DNA of 64,000 bases from Pseudorhodobacter aquimaris (GCF_001202025.1 NZ_LGHS01000014.1:1-64000); one strand, 5' to 3'. Positions 1-8,562 are shown, numbered from the stretch's first letter. Made by a program: numbers and translations. The notes: a model not told the origin generated them from the letters alone.

Positions 1-688
1 CACATAGGCCCAACTCCGGGGATCGTCATAAGCCGTGATGGTGCTTCATCTGTTTTTGCGCGGCCTTTGATCTCGTGGTCCAGCGCCATAATCCGTTCGT
101 CAAAAAGAGCGATCTGATCGATGTATGCTTGGCAAAGGCCTAAGATTTCAGTCGGCAGGTCAGGCGCAACTTCATCAAAGCTGGGTATAATGCGTCTAAA
201 CTGAACCATCCCTTGAGCGACGACGACACCGTATTCTGCTAAATGACCCCGCAAAGCGTTTACCAACTGGGAGCGTTGGCGGACACATAAATCGCGTGTT
301 CGAAAGACCATGCCCTGCGCCTGTTGTTCTGCGCTTTTAACCGAGACGTAGCGCATGGTCGGGCGCGATGCCGCCTCCGCGATCGCTTCTGCGTCATTTG
401 CATCGTTCTTTTGACGCTTCACAAACGGCTTAACGTAAACAGGTGGGATTAGACGCGCCTCGTGACCGAGCTTGCCAATCTCACGCCCCCAATAATGGGA
501 CGTAGCGCAAGCCTCCATAGCAACAACGCACCTTGGAAGCTTACTCAGGAACGCAATAAGCTGAGACCGCGACAATTTCTTGCGGAACACAACGGAACCA
601 TCGGTGGCAGCCCCGTGCAGTTGGAAGCTCCGTGCAGTTGGAAGCCCCGTTTTGCTAAATCAATTCCTACTACGCTAACATTCTCTAT
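1..688 (-). pseudogene. IS110-family transposase, frameshifted and cut by the window edge
   Basis: Read on the minus strand, two frames together encode an IS110-family (DEDD) transposase. The N-terminal RuvC-like part begins VGIDLAKRGFQLHG. After a 17-bp tandem duplication the other frame continues through VVAMEACATSHYWGRE and the hallmark KNDANDAEAIAEAA, and leaves the window at LMTIPGVGPM, the start of the C-terminal helix-hairpin-helix part. An AAAGGAAG ribosome-binding site lies just upstream of 688, but the expected first codon there reads ATA. The frameshift near residue 20 should abolish the normal product. Whether the C-terminal half and the second IS end survive cannot be seen. Confidence 0.85.
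613..645. repeat. 17-bp tandem duplication inside the IS110 transposase
   Basis: The 16-mer CCGTGCAGTTGGAAGC occurs at 613-628 and again at 630-645, a period of 17 bp. Because 17 is not a multiple of three, the duplication shifts the transposase reading frame. Removing one copy restores a continuous ORF from the VGIDLAK start to the window edge. Confidence 0.9.
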
Positions 689-894
689 GGATGCTCTTCC
701 TTTGTATGACAGTTTAAACTGCTATCATTCTGGCACATTGCGATGCCGCCGGGTGGCGCATCCACCCCATTATTGATGTAGTGGAATATTGCTCCTTCGC
801 GGCTTGGCGCCTGGCCTCCCAGCGGTTCACCAGTGGTGACCGGAGTGATGTGCTAACCGACGCAAAGGTCAAGGTCGGTCTGCCTCTCGCTGTT

Positions 895-1110
895 TGCACG
901 CAAAAACCTGACGGCAGCAGATGGCAGGGGCGGGCGGCTATGGCGCCCTCTGAGGTATGAATGCCTTTATATGCACGGCTTCGAAAAGGACTCAGAGGCC
1001 AAGGCTGGCATCGGCAAGTGGCTGGCCTCTTACACCGGCGAATGCCCGCACCCGACGCATGGAATATTAACCCCCGACGAGGCGTACGCCAGCAAACCAG
1101 AACCAATGCA
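895..1110 (+). pseudogene. IS3-family orfB transposase, C-terminal remnant
   Basis: In the frame through 971 the translation reads RLWRPLRYECLYMHGFEK, then GIGKWLASYTGECPHPTHG and ILTPDEAYASKPEPMQLAA. This is the C-terminal end of an IS3-family DDE transposase (family pattern RLWRSLKYE...W...YN..RPH...G..TP...Y). The upstream catalytic core is missing, and the DG..RW block before RLWR sits in another frame, which suggests a small deletion near 915-930. No upstream orfA is visible. It is a non-functional relic next to the IS110 remnant. Confidence 0.7.
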
Positions 1111-1722
1111 ATTAGCAGCCCGAAATGAAATCCTGATCCATCGTAACAAGCCCGCCAGCGCCATCTCTTCGCGGATCGCTTCAAGCGCAACCTTGGCTTT
1201 GAGCATAGGCGAATGGTTCTCCCGTTCCTACATTTGGGATCACTTCTTTCGCCATGCTATCCACCTTAACAACTGGGGTGACTCTCCGCGACTGCCTCTC
1301 TCGTTGGTGGTCAGGCCGGTCTCAATGCCTTTGGCGCAAACTATGCCGCGCGCCTGAAATTCTGGAAAGACTAAAAACCAAACAAAATAGATATATTACA
1401 TAATTATCATTATGCCTCATATCGCATTAGCTATTGAAATGCGTCACCCCCCCGTTGCGATGGCTTTATAGATCGGATCGCCAGCGCTGATCCGTGTAGC
1501 GTTTTCCGTGGCAAAGGACTCACTAACGGATCAGAGGGCATCTGCAAAACCCAACTGACGGCCCTAAGCCCGCATCTGAACAGGTTTGCCCCGCGCCCGA
1601 TGTCTTGCTGGGCACCTTTCCCTAAACGGCGCGTTCGCACGGCAGGCCTATCACAGGTTGGGTCCGCGGTGGCAGGCGCTTGGGCGAAAAACAACATTGC
1701 GAAAAACCCGCTCTTCGCACCA
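1111..1722. other. Gene-free stretch between IS debris and glycosyltransferases
   Basis: About 600 bp with no ORF that resembles a protein family on either strand. The part around 1370-1440 is visibly A+T-rich. The open frames through here lack plausible ribosome-binding sites and recognisable domains, so the stretch is most simply decayed DNA left at an insertion hot spot. Confidence 0.5.
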
Positions 1723-2826
1723 TCAGCAGGTTGAGGCGTTTTGCCGGTCATGCGTCTGGATCTCATCCATCATCACGGTTTGCGGCACCGGCATATCCCC
1801 TGCTTGCAGGGCGCGCAGCACTTGTCGGCGTCCTTCGATTCCTGTCGCGTCCTTGCGCTTTTTCAAAAAGTGAAAGCCAAGCACCTGCGCGGCAAGGTAG
1901 GGATGGGTTTCAACGAAATGGCCATTCATCACGCTACGCTCAACCAGCCGCAACAGGGCGGGTCGAGCGGTTTCTGTCGCCGCGTCACCCAGGATCCGGT
2001 CGCGCGCGGCGATCATATCGGGATCGGTGAGCGCCGCATACTCAAGCACCTTGCACAACCCCGCAGTCGACATGTTTTCTGCCTGCTGCATCATCAGCAC
2101 GGGCGACAATAGCGCAGGCGCCACCAGCCCCGCCTGCATCATCGCGCGGGACAAGCCCTTTTCGCCATGCAGCAAAACCGAGCTGCGCCGGGATGAAACC
2201 GGATAGCGCCGCCAGAACTGCATAAATGCCGGATGGCCAAGCGCGCGAGGGCCAAACATCAGAAAATAGGATTGAAAATGCGCACGATGCGCCCGACCGG
2301 GCCGCTCCATCCATGCCGCCCCCGAAAACCCGTCATGGCCCGGCGCATGTTCCAGCCGCGCCAGCAGATCACAGTTTTCTTGCAGCGGGAACCAGATGCT
2401 GTCGTTCAGGATGACCAACCGCTCAGGGTGCCGTTCGTACTTTTGCAACAGCATGATACCGTCGCGGTAGCCGCCGAAATCATGGCCAAGGTTTGGCCGC
2501 TCTATCAGACGCCAGACCAGCGGCAACAAGCGCGCATGATCATCCCCGCAAAGGGCACCATTAGACACCACAAGCGGCGCATAGCCACAAGCATGCAGAT
2601 GCCGACAGGTCGCCAGAATGGACCCCGCCAACCCATCCGGCTGCCATATCAGCAAAAGCGCCACCTTTGGCTGAAACGCCCGTCCCCCCGCATAGTCGCA
2701 AAGATCCGCGCCAAACGTCCGGTCGCGACGGCGTTGCGCAAAATATTCCGAAACCCGGGCGATACGGCCCGCAGCGCTTTCTCTGGCCCGCCTCAACTCA
2801 CGCAGCAGCTTCGCTCTTTTTTTCAT
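1723..2826 (-). CDS. RgpF-like polysaccharide glycosyltransferase
   Basis: The 367-residue product resembles the rhamnan/lipopolysaccharide glycosyltransferase RgpF family. The supporting blocks are VALLLIWQPDG near residue 55, the family signature RPNLGHDFGGYRDG near residue 115 and VILNDSIWFPLQ shortly after. It is cytosolic with no membrane segment and a basic N-terminus (MKKRAKLLRELRRAR). I chose the start at 2826 because the longer frame (to 2889) would run into the divergent gene and lacks family similarity. The neighbouring glycosyltransferases point to cell-surface glycan assembly. The acceptor and sugar are unknown. Confidence 0.7.
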   Translation of the reverse strand: MKKRAKLLRELRRARESAAGRIARVSEYFAQRRRDRTFGADLCDYAGGRAFQPKVALLLIWQPDGLAGSILATCRHLHACGYAPLVVSNGALCGDDHARLLPLVWRLIERPNLGHDFGGYRDGIMLLQKYERHPERLVILNDSIWFPLQENCDLLARLEHAPGHDGFSGAAWMERPGRAHRAHFQSYFLMFGPRALGHPAFMQFWRRYPVSSRRSSVLLHGEKGLSRAMMQAGLVAPALLSPVLMMQQAENMSTAGLCKVLEYAALTDPDMIAARDRILGDAATETARPALLRLVERSVMNGHFVETHPYLAAQVLGFHFLKKRKDATGIEGRRQVLRALQAGDMPVPQTVMMDEIQTHDRQNASTC

Positions 2827-2951
2827 TGTACTTCTATATCCGCCCGCAGATTGCGCGCCCAAGCATAGAGAGGCGTGGGATGAGGGCAATCGATTTGCAT
2901 GGACGCCGCCGCCAGCAGGCCCTAAAAACCGCCAAAAGTAAATCGCGGGAG

Positions 2952-3731
2952 ATGGCTGTGCGAAATATTATCTGCATGAAATGGGGCACGCTCTATTCCG
3001 CCGATTATGTCAATGTTCTTTACGCGGCATGCCGCAAGGCGACCGCGGGGGATTTCCGCTTTATCTGCATGACCGATGACGCGACAGGACTTGCCGAGGG
3101 GATTGAACATTACCCCATCCCTGATATTGGCCTGTTACCCCAGCATTGGCGCGGCGGCGGCTGGCCCAAGATTTCGGTGTTCAAGCCCGGCCTTTTTGAC
3201 ATGGTGGGGCGCGTGCTCTTTATCGATCTGGATATGCTGGTCTTGCGGGATCTGGACGCGATGTTCGATCTGCCGCACCCCTTTGTTGCGACCGATATGG
3301 GCCCGCTTTGGGGTGATATGGCGCAATACGCCAAAGAAAAGCGCCTGCGACCAGAGCCGGGAACCTGTATCTTTGCCTTTGATGTCGGTGCCCAACAACA
3401 GATCTTTGACCGATTTACCCAAGGCCGGGACCGGTGGGTCCGCGATTATAATTTTGAGCAACAGGTCATCGGCTTTCACGCGAATACGATGGACTATTGG
3501 CCGGATGGCTGGGTGCTTTCCTTCAAGCGTCATCTGCGGCGGCCGATCGGTCTGGACCTGCTCCAACCCCCTGCCGAGCCGCCGACAAGCGCCAAGGTTC
3601 TGGCCTTTCATGGCAATCCACGGCCATTTGATCTGGTCAAATCCGGGATCTGGGGCCGCGCGCCGCATTTGGGACGTGGCCCTGTCAGCTGGATGCGCGA
3701 CTATTGGGTGGAAAACGGCGGCAGCCTTTAG
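2952..3731 (+). CDS. Glycosyltransferase-type protein with a DxD motif
   Basis: 259 residues beginning MAVRNIICMKWGTLYSADYV. The centre holds GRVLFIDLDMLVLRDLD, a classic metal-binding DxD context as in GT8-like enzymes, and the protein ends with tryptophan-rich segments (YWPDGWV, SWMRDYW). No signal peptide is seen. An alternative ATG at 2880 has a better-spaced GAGAGG upstream and would add 24 residues, but the conserved part starts at about 2952. It is transcribed divergently from the RgpF-like gene and lies next to a convergent GT25 gene, so a role in surface polysaccharide decoration is likely. The exact substrate cannot be read from the sequence. Confidence 0.6.
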   Translation: MAVRNIICMKWGTLYSADYVNVLYAACRKATAGDFRFICMTDDATGLAEGIEHYPIPDIGLLPQHWRGGGWPKISVFKPGLFDMVGRVLFIDLDMLVLRDLDAMFDLPHPFVATDMGPLWGDMAQYAKEKRLRPEPGTCIFAFDVGAQQQIFDRFTQGRDRWVRDYNFEQQVIGFHANTMDYWPDGWVLSFKRHLRRPIGLDLLQPPAEPPTSAKVLAFHGNPRPFDLVKSGIWGRAPHLGRGPVSWMRDYWVENGGSL

Positions 3732-3735
3732 GCGG

Positions 3736-4527
3736 TTACGACCGCCGACTTAGGTCACGCTTGGCCTTCGGGAACAGATAACCCTTTTTCAACAGCCACC
3801 CTGCCCTACGGAAATAATTGCTGGCGCGCAGCCAGTAATGGGGCAAGCGCTTGTACCATTTGAATTTCACCACATCACCAGATGCGGTGCCGGTGATAAA
3901 GCTAACGCCGCCGTCATCGACATGGCTGGGGAATGGCTCTAGCCCGAACAGGCGGAAATCGTGGCGGAAAAAGCGGTTGATCTCATGGTCGGTCGCCCGC
4001 GTGATCGGCACCATCGCGGGCAGCAGCTTTTCAACCGTGGCGCGGGTGATCAAATAGGCCCCCGTTCCCGTCGCAGGCCCCAGATAGGCATTGACCCGAT
4101 AGTCGCCCAGCTTGCCCTGTGTGATCGGCCCTTTGGCGCGGATCTTGTTCAGTTTCAGCATATCCCAGGCGTGATCATTGGCCAGCGCAAGATCGACCGC
4201 AGACAGAAAATCATCGTGAAAAACCACGTCATCTTCCAAAATCAACGCAGCAGGTTTGCCCGAGGCCAGAAATTCCTTCCACACCCCCAGATGCGAGGCG
4301 TAACAGCCAATCCCCCCCCAAAGCACCTTGCGGCCTAGGTTGCGCTCAAAGGCGGGCAGGTCCATCAGCGCGCGCAGCTCATCCTCGCGTGCCTTGCCGT
4401 CGACACCGTCAAAGACCGCATAGGACAGATCCATCTTTTGCAACTGCGCATCCATCTTGCGCCGCCGCTCTACGGCCCGCGGAAGATTGATCAGCCAGAC
4501 ACCGATATCATCTCTGGTTAGTGCCAT
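3736..4527 (-). CDS. Glycosyltransferase family 25 (LPS-type) protein
   Basis: 263 residues with the GT25 pattern: VWLINLPRAVERRRKMDAQL at the N-terminus, a variable loop, GCYASHLGVWKEF near residue 75, and the catalytic acidic motif ALILEDDVVF near residue 94. The basic C-terminus (WLLKKGYLFPKAKRDLSRR) may contact membrane. GT25 enzymes add hexoses to lipooligosaccharide or collagen-like acceptors. The gene lies downstream of the cys operon on the same strand, 84 bp after DUF934, and converges on the preceding glycosyltransferase with a 4-bp gap. Confidence 0.75.
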   Translation of the reverse strand: MALTRDDIGVWLINLPRAVERRRKMDAQLQKMDLSYAVFDGVDGKAREDELRALMDLPAFERNLGRKVLWGGIGCYASHLGVWKEFLASGKPAALILEDDVVFHDDFLSAVDLALANDHAWDMLKLNKIRAKGPITQGKLGDYRVNAYLGPATGTGAYLITRATVEKLLPAMVPITRATDHEINRFFRHDFRLFGLEPFPSHVDDGGVSFITGTASGDVVKFKWYKRLPHYWLRASNYFRRAGWLLKKGYLFPKAKRDLSRRS

Positions 4528-4611
4528 GCCGTATTCTCCATCTGCGGGCTGCTTTGCGCCTATGTATGACGCGGGGCGCGAATCTGCAAACCTTTCAGAA
4601 CAGAGAAATAC

Positions 4612-5025
4612 CTAGCCCCGCAGGCGCGACTGGTAATCATTGGCCTGCCAATCGGCGCGGAAAAGCCAGCTTTGTTCAGGCTGACGTTCGGCCTGTTCGG
4701 CGGGGATCTCGACCTCGTCAAAGCCTGACCGCCGTGCCATGGCGTATTGATCGGCGATCAACGGGCCACGCGCGCGCAGACGTTTGGTAAACCCCATGCG
4801 CCGCAACGTCCGCGCAAGGGTAAAGCCGCGGCCATCCGCAAAGCTGGTGAAATCCACCCGGATCAGACCGAAATCATCCAGCCGCCCTTGCAGCATCGAC
4901 AGATCCGCATCGGCAGGCAGATCAAGCCCCGGCCCGCCCGCGCCGCTGTTGGTTTGCGGGTTGTCGGTAAACCCGTTTTCCCAATCCTCCGCCGAAAATC
5001 CATTGTCCCTGACAAGTATGCTCAT
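4612..5025 (-). CDS. DUF934 protein of the sulfite-reduction operon
   Basis: 137 residues matching DUF934 (PF06073): central DLPADADLSMLQGRL, DFTSFADGRGFTLARTLRR, then ARGPLIADQYAMARRSGFDEV. No catalytic motif or cofactor site is evident. The start codon overlaps the cysH stop by 4 bp, so the two are translationally coupled. Members almost always sit beside cysI/cysH in proteobacteria, which suggests an accessory role in sulfite reduction, perhaps electron delivery or stabilisation of the enzyme. That role is inferred from context only. Confidence 0.85.
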   Translation of the reverse strand: MSILVRDNGFSAEDWENGFTDNPQTNSGAGGPGLDLPADADLSMLQGRLDDFGLIRVDFTSFADGRGFTLARTLRRMGFTKRLRARGPLIADQYAMARRSGFDEVEIPAEQAERQPEQSWLFRADWQANDYQSRLRG

Positions 5026-5747
5026 CCGCCTGCTCCTGATCTGACCACTTTACCGGCGCCAAAATGGATGCCGCATTCGGTTTTGTTCTGGCCCTGCCAA
5101 CGGCCTTCGCGCCCCTTTGCAGGCACAGTGCATGGCGCGCAGCCAATAGAGCCATAGCCTTTGGCAACCAGCGGATGCGGCGGCAACCGATGCGCGGCGA
5201 TATAGGCCGCGGTTTCGGAATGCGACCAATTCGCCAGCGGGTTCAGCTTGATACGGCCGGTGCCTTCCTCGGCCTCCAGCAGGGAAAGCTGTTCGCGTTT
5301 GCCGCCCTGATAGCGTTTGCGCCCGCTGATCCATGCATCAAACTCTTCCAGCCCCTTGGCCAGCGGTGCGGCCTTGCGCAGCGCACAGCAGGCATCGGGC
5401 ATGGTTTTATGCAGCGTGCCGTCGGGGTCCTCCGCCGCCAGCTCCATCTCATCGGCGCGCAGCACACGCAGATCGCGCAGGCCCAAAAGATCGCCCAGTT
5501 CGCGTTGATATTGCAGGGTTTCCGCAAACAGCATTTCGGTATCGATAAACAAAACCGGCGTGTTGCGGTCGATCTCCGAGACCATATGCAACAGCACCGC
5601 CGCCTCGGCCCCGAAGCTGGACACAAGTGCGGTTTTGCCGAATTGCCCGTCGTGCAAGGCCGCCTCCAGCAGGCTGATGGCCTGTGCCTCAGCGAAATGG
5701 GTATTCAGACGCGTCGCGCGCTCTAACAGATTACTACTCTGCAGCAT
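5022..5747 (-). CDS. cysH: Assimilatory APS/PAPS reductase, iron-sulfur type
   Basis: 241 residues of the CysH family, which reduces adenylylsulfate to sulfite with thioredoxin. Visible motifs are the PP-loop SSFGAEAAVLL near residue 43, the pair DACCALRK near residue 119, GCAPCTVP near residue 205, and the catalytic ECGIHFGAGKV at the C-terminus. The CC plus CxxC set binds a [4Fe-4S] cluster and is characteristic of APS-using enzymes rather than E. coli-type PAPS reductase. The gene overlaps cysI by 14 bp and DUF934 by 4 bp, so it is part of one operon. Confidence 0.9.
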   Translation of the reverse strand: MLQSSNLLERATRLNTHFAEAQAISLLEAALHDGQFGKTALVSSFGAEAAVLLHMVSEIDRNTPVLFIDTEMLFAETLQYQRELGDLLGLRDLRVLRADEMELAAEDPDGTLHKTMPDACCALRKAAPLAKGLEEFDAWISGRKRYQGGKREQLSLLEAEEGTGRIKLNPLANWSHSETAAYIAAHRLPPHPLVAKGYGSIGCAPCTVPAKGREGRWQGQNKTECGIHFGAGKVVRSGAGG

Positions 5748-7401
5748 TGATCAGGACCTCTTGGTAAAGGGCGGCCTTGAACGGGGCAAGGCCAAGGCGG
5801 CGGTACGCGTCAAGGAAGGTCTCATCACGGCTTTCGCGCAGATCAAGGTAGGCCATCAGCAGACGTTCAATCGCGGGCACAATCTGGTCATAGGCAAAGC
5901 CCGGACCGGTGCGCGTGCCAAGGGCCGCATCCTCGGTATGGTCGCCGCCAAGGGTGATCTGATAGTTTTCAACCCCCGCCCGATCCAGCCCCAGAATGCC
6001 GATATGGCCAACATGGTGATGCCCGCAGGCATTGATGCACCCCGAGATTTTCAGCTTGAGCGGCCCGATGTCATGTTCAATCTTCAGCGCGTCAAAGTGC
6101 TGCGCGATCTGTTGTGCAACCGGGATCGAGCGGGCCGTTGCCAGCGCGCAATAATCCATACCGGGGCAGGCGATGATATCGGAAATCAGGCCGATATTCG
6201 CCGTGGCCAGGCCTATTGATGACAGCCGCGCATAGATGGCGGGCAGGTCGGATTTATGCACATGCGGCAGGATCACATTCTGCTCATGGCTGATGCGCAG
6301 CTCGTCATAGCCGTATTCCTCGGCCAGATCGGCCAAAAGGCGCATTTGGTCCGCGCTTGCATCGCCGGGGGTATCCCCATGTGCCTTGAGCGACACGGTG
6401 ACAATCGCATGGTCGGGCCGCAGATGCGGCGCAAGGTTGGTATCGGACCACGAGCGGAACGCGGGGTTTTGCGCCCGTGCAGCCTCAAACGCGTCGATGC
6501 TGCCATCGCGGAATGTGGGCCGCGCAAATTGCGCCGTGATCTCACGCAGCATGACCTGATCCACACCCGTAAAGCCGGGGCGGATCTCGGCATAGCGGGC
6601 CTCGACAAGACGGCGGATCTCATCAATCCCGTGTTCATGGACTGTGACCTTGATGCGTGCCTTGAACTTGTTGTCGCGCCGCCCGATCTGGTTCCAGACC
6701 GACACAATCGCCTCAAGATAAGGTAGCAAATCCGCTTGCGTCAGAAACGGCGTGATCACCTTGCCAATCATCGGCGTGCGACCCAGACCCCCGCCCACGA
6801 TCACCTCAAACCCGATCTCGCCACCCCGTTCCACCATGCGCAGCCCGATATCATGCGCGCGTGTCACCGCACGGTCATTGGGTGATCCGGTGATCGCGAT
6901 TTTAAACTTGCGCGGCATGAACTGAAATTCCGGGTGGTCCGTGCTCCACTGTCGGATCAACTCGGCCACGGGGCGCGGGTCAGCCAGCTCATCCGCGGCG
7001 GCACCGGCGAAATGATCGGCGGTGACGTTGCGGATGGTGTTGCCCGAGGTCTGGATCGCATGCAGACCGACCTCACCCAATGCGTCCAGCATATCGGGGA
7101 TATCGGCCAGCTTTGGCCAGTTGAACTGAATGTTCTGACGTGTGGTGAAATGGCCATAGCCCTTGTCCCAGCGTTCTGCCAGATAGGCAAGCTGGCGCAT
7201 CTTGGCACCATTAAGCGTGCCATAAGGGATTGCCACCCGCAGCATATAGGCATGCAGTTGCAGATAGACGCCATTCATCAGACGCAGCGGTTTGAACTCA
7301 TCCTCGGTCAGCTCACCGGACAAACGGCGGGCAACCTGCGCCCGGAACTGTGTATTGCGTTGGGCCAAAAAGGCCTTGTCGAAGTCATTATAGTGATACA
7401 T
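5734..7401 (-). CDS. cysI: Nitrite/sulfite reductase haemoprotein (sulfite reductase)
   Basis: 555 residues from MYHYNDFDKAFLAQRN. It carries two ferredoxin-like half-domains and sirohaem-binding domains. The [4Fe-4S]/sirohaem cysteines lie in IACPGMDYCALATA near residue 425 and SGCINACGHHHVGHIG near residue 465, and TRQNIQFNWPKL near residue 80 is a family block. It reduces sulfite to sulfide; the neighbouring cysH and sirohaem synthase make assimilatory sulfite more likely than nitrite as substrate. The start at 7401 is chosen because the longer frame is out-of-family sequence overlapping the DUF2849 gene. No separate flavoprotein (cysJ) gene is present, so the electron donor is probably ferredoxin. 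Confidence 0.88.
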   Translation of the reverse strand: MYHYNDFDKAFLAQRNTQFRAQVARRLSGELTEDEFKPLRLMNGVYLQLHAYMLRVAIPYGTLNGAKMRQLAYLAERWDKGYGHFTTRQNIQFNWPKLADIPDMLDALGEVGLHAIQTSGNTIRNVTADHFAGAAADELADPRPVAELIRQWSTDHPEFQFMPRKFKIAITGSPNDRAVTRAHDIGLRMVERGGEIGFEVIVGGGLGRTPMIGKVITPFLTQADLLPYLEAIVSVWNQIGRRDNKFKARIKVTVHEHGIDEIRRLVEARYAEIRPGFTGVDQVMLREITAQFARPTFRDGSIDAFEAARAQNPAFRSWSDTNLAPHLRPDHAIVTVSLKAHGDTPGDASADQMRLLADLAEEYGYDELRISHEQNVILPHVHKSDLPAIYARLSSIGLATANIGLISDIIACPGMDYCALATARSIPVAQQIAQHFDALKIEHDIGPLKLKISGCINACGHHHVGHIGILGLDRAGVENYQITLGGDHTEDAALGTRTGPGFAYDQIVPAIERLLMAYLDLRESRDETFLDAYRRLGLAPFKAALYQEVLINAAE

Positions 7402-7699
7402 CGCGTTGCTCCGCATAGTCGGCTTGCTTGCCATGAAACTTGTTGGACGGGCCTGTCTGGCGAAAGGCCTCGCGGAAATGCGTGGGCTGTGGCACGCCGC
7501 GCTCCAGCCGCACATCGGCCAGATAGACGCCCACAACCTCATGGTCGCGCGCATGGGCCACGCCGAGTGCCGCCTTTGCCGCCTCAGGATCGCTGAAAAC
7601 CCGCGCATCGCGCAATTGCCGTACCCAACACTCATCGCCCCCAAGATAGACGACATCCCCTTCGACAAGCGCGTTGGCGGTAATAACCTGGGCGGTCAT
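7388..7699 (-). CDS. DUF2849 protein of the sulfate-assimilation operon
   Basis: 103 residues matching DUF2849 (PF11011): an N-terminal small beta-barrel-like segment VITANALVEGDVVYLGGDECWV and a C-terminal VGVYLADVRLERGVPQPTHF. No enzymatic motif is visible. The gene overlaps cobA upstream by 4 bp and cysI downstream by 14 bp, so all three are translationally coupled. In alphaproteobacteria this family is found almost only between sirohaem synthase and cysI, which suggests a small accessory factor for sulfite reductase. The molecular role is unknown. Confidence 0.85.
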   Translation of the reverse strand: MTAQVITANALVEGDVVYLGGDECWVRQLRDARVFSDPEAAKAALGVAHARDHEVVGVYLADVRLERGVPQPTHFREAFRQTGPSNKFHGKQADYAEQRDVSL

Positions 7700-8478
7700 A
7701 GTGCTATTCCCTCTTGCAATTCCATCTGTGCCGCGCGTGGGGCGAGGCCCAGAAACATCAGCGCCGGACCGGACAATCCGGCCTTGGCCAGATCCGCCTC
7801 CAGCCGCACAATACTGGACGAAATGATACGTTGATCGGGGCGTGAGGCGTTTTCGATAACCGTTACCGGCGTGGCTGGCGCGGCGCCATGCATCAACATC
7901 CGCCCCTGCACAAAACGCGCGGCGCGCTTGCCCATATAGACCGCGGCCACCTCCCCTTCACGCGCGAGGGCGTGCCAGTCATGTTCGGCAAAGCCCTGCA
8001 TGTCGTGGGCCGTCATAAAGCGCACAGCCTGATTGCGCCCGCGTTTGGTCAGGCTTTGGCCGATCGCGGCCACACTGGCCGAGGCGGCGGTGATGCCGGG
8101 CACAACCTCCCAGCCGATGCCTGCCGCATCCAGGGCCTCGATCTCTTCGTCCAGACGGCCGAAAACAGTCGGATCGCCACCCTTGAGCCGCACCACCCGC
8201 AAACCGCTTTGCCCGTGTTCGACCAAAAGCGCGTTGATATCGGCTTGGGGTTTCGAGGGGCCGAAGCCCTCTTTGCCGACCGAAATCATAGCGGCCTCTG
8301 CGCGGCACAGATCAAGGATCGGCCCTGAGACCAGCCGGTCATAGATCACCACATCCGCCGCCAACAGCGCGCCATAAGCCTTGCGCGTCAACAGGTCCGG
8401 GTCACCGGGGCCCGCGCCGACAAAGGCAACATGGCGCAGGGCAGCAGCCGCGTTTTGATCTGATGGGAGCTTTGACAT
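7696..8478 (-). CDS. cobA: Uroporphyrinogen-III C-methyltransferase (sirohaem branch)
   Basis: 260 residues of the SUMT family, which methylates uroporphyrinogen III twice to precorrin-2, the precursor of sirohaem. Motifs in order are VGAGPGDPDLLTRKA near residue 22, VVRLKGGDPTVFGR near residue 96, VPGITAASASVAAIG near residue 126 and VAAVYMGKRAA near residue 178. It is the promoter-proximal gene of the operon cobA-DUF2849-cysI-cysH-DUF934, so its product probably supplies sirohaem to CysI rather than cobalamin synthesis. No oxidase/ferrochelatase (CysG N-terminal) domain is attached. Confidence 0.9.
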   Translation of the reverse strand: MSKLPSDQNAAAALRHVAFVGAGPGDPDLLTRKAYGALLAADVVIYDRLVSGPILDLCRAEAAMISVGKEGFGPSKPQADINALLVEHGQSGLRVVRLKGGDPTVFGRLDEEIEALDAAGIGWEVVPGITAASASVAAIGQSLTKRGRNQAVRFMTAHDMQGFAEHDWHALAREGEVAAVYMGKRAARFVQGRMLMHGAAPATPVTVIENASRPDQRIISSSIVRLEADLAKAGLSGPALMFLGLAPRAAQMELQEGIAL

Positions 8479-8562
8479 ATCAGGCGCCTGTTGTTTCTAT
8501 CAGGCGCCATTATGGAATAATTTCCCGCATAAATGCCAGCACCCGCAATAATTAAAGAAATA
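8478..8562 (-). promoter_or_regulatory. Leader of the cobA-cys operon with direct repeats
   Basis: The 11-mer TATCAGGCGCC occurs at 8478-8488 (touching the start codon) and again at 8498-8508, 20 bp apart. Upstream, GGAATAATTTCC (near 8514) and GAAATAATTCC (near 8555) are near-palindromic A+T-rich boxes. Their placement immediately before the first gene suggests an operator and promoter region. The regulator is unknown. Confidence 0.3.

Noticed and set aside
714-1190. Minus-strand open frame of 158 codons
   Set aside because: Arginine-rich, no family resemblance, and antisense to the IS3 remnant.
1431-1766. Minus-strand open frame of 111 codons before the RgpF-like gene
   Set aside because: No ribosome-binding site or recognisable motif, and it overlaps the 3' end of the glycosyltransferase in another frame.
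2667-2951. N-terminal extension of the plus-strand glycosyltransferase to 2667
   Set aside because: The extension runs antisense through the RgpF-like gene and has no family similarity; the conserved protein begins near 2952 (or 2880).
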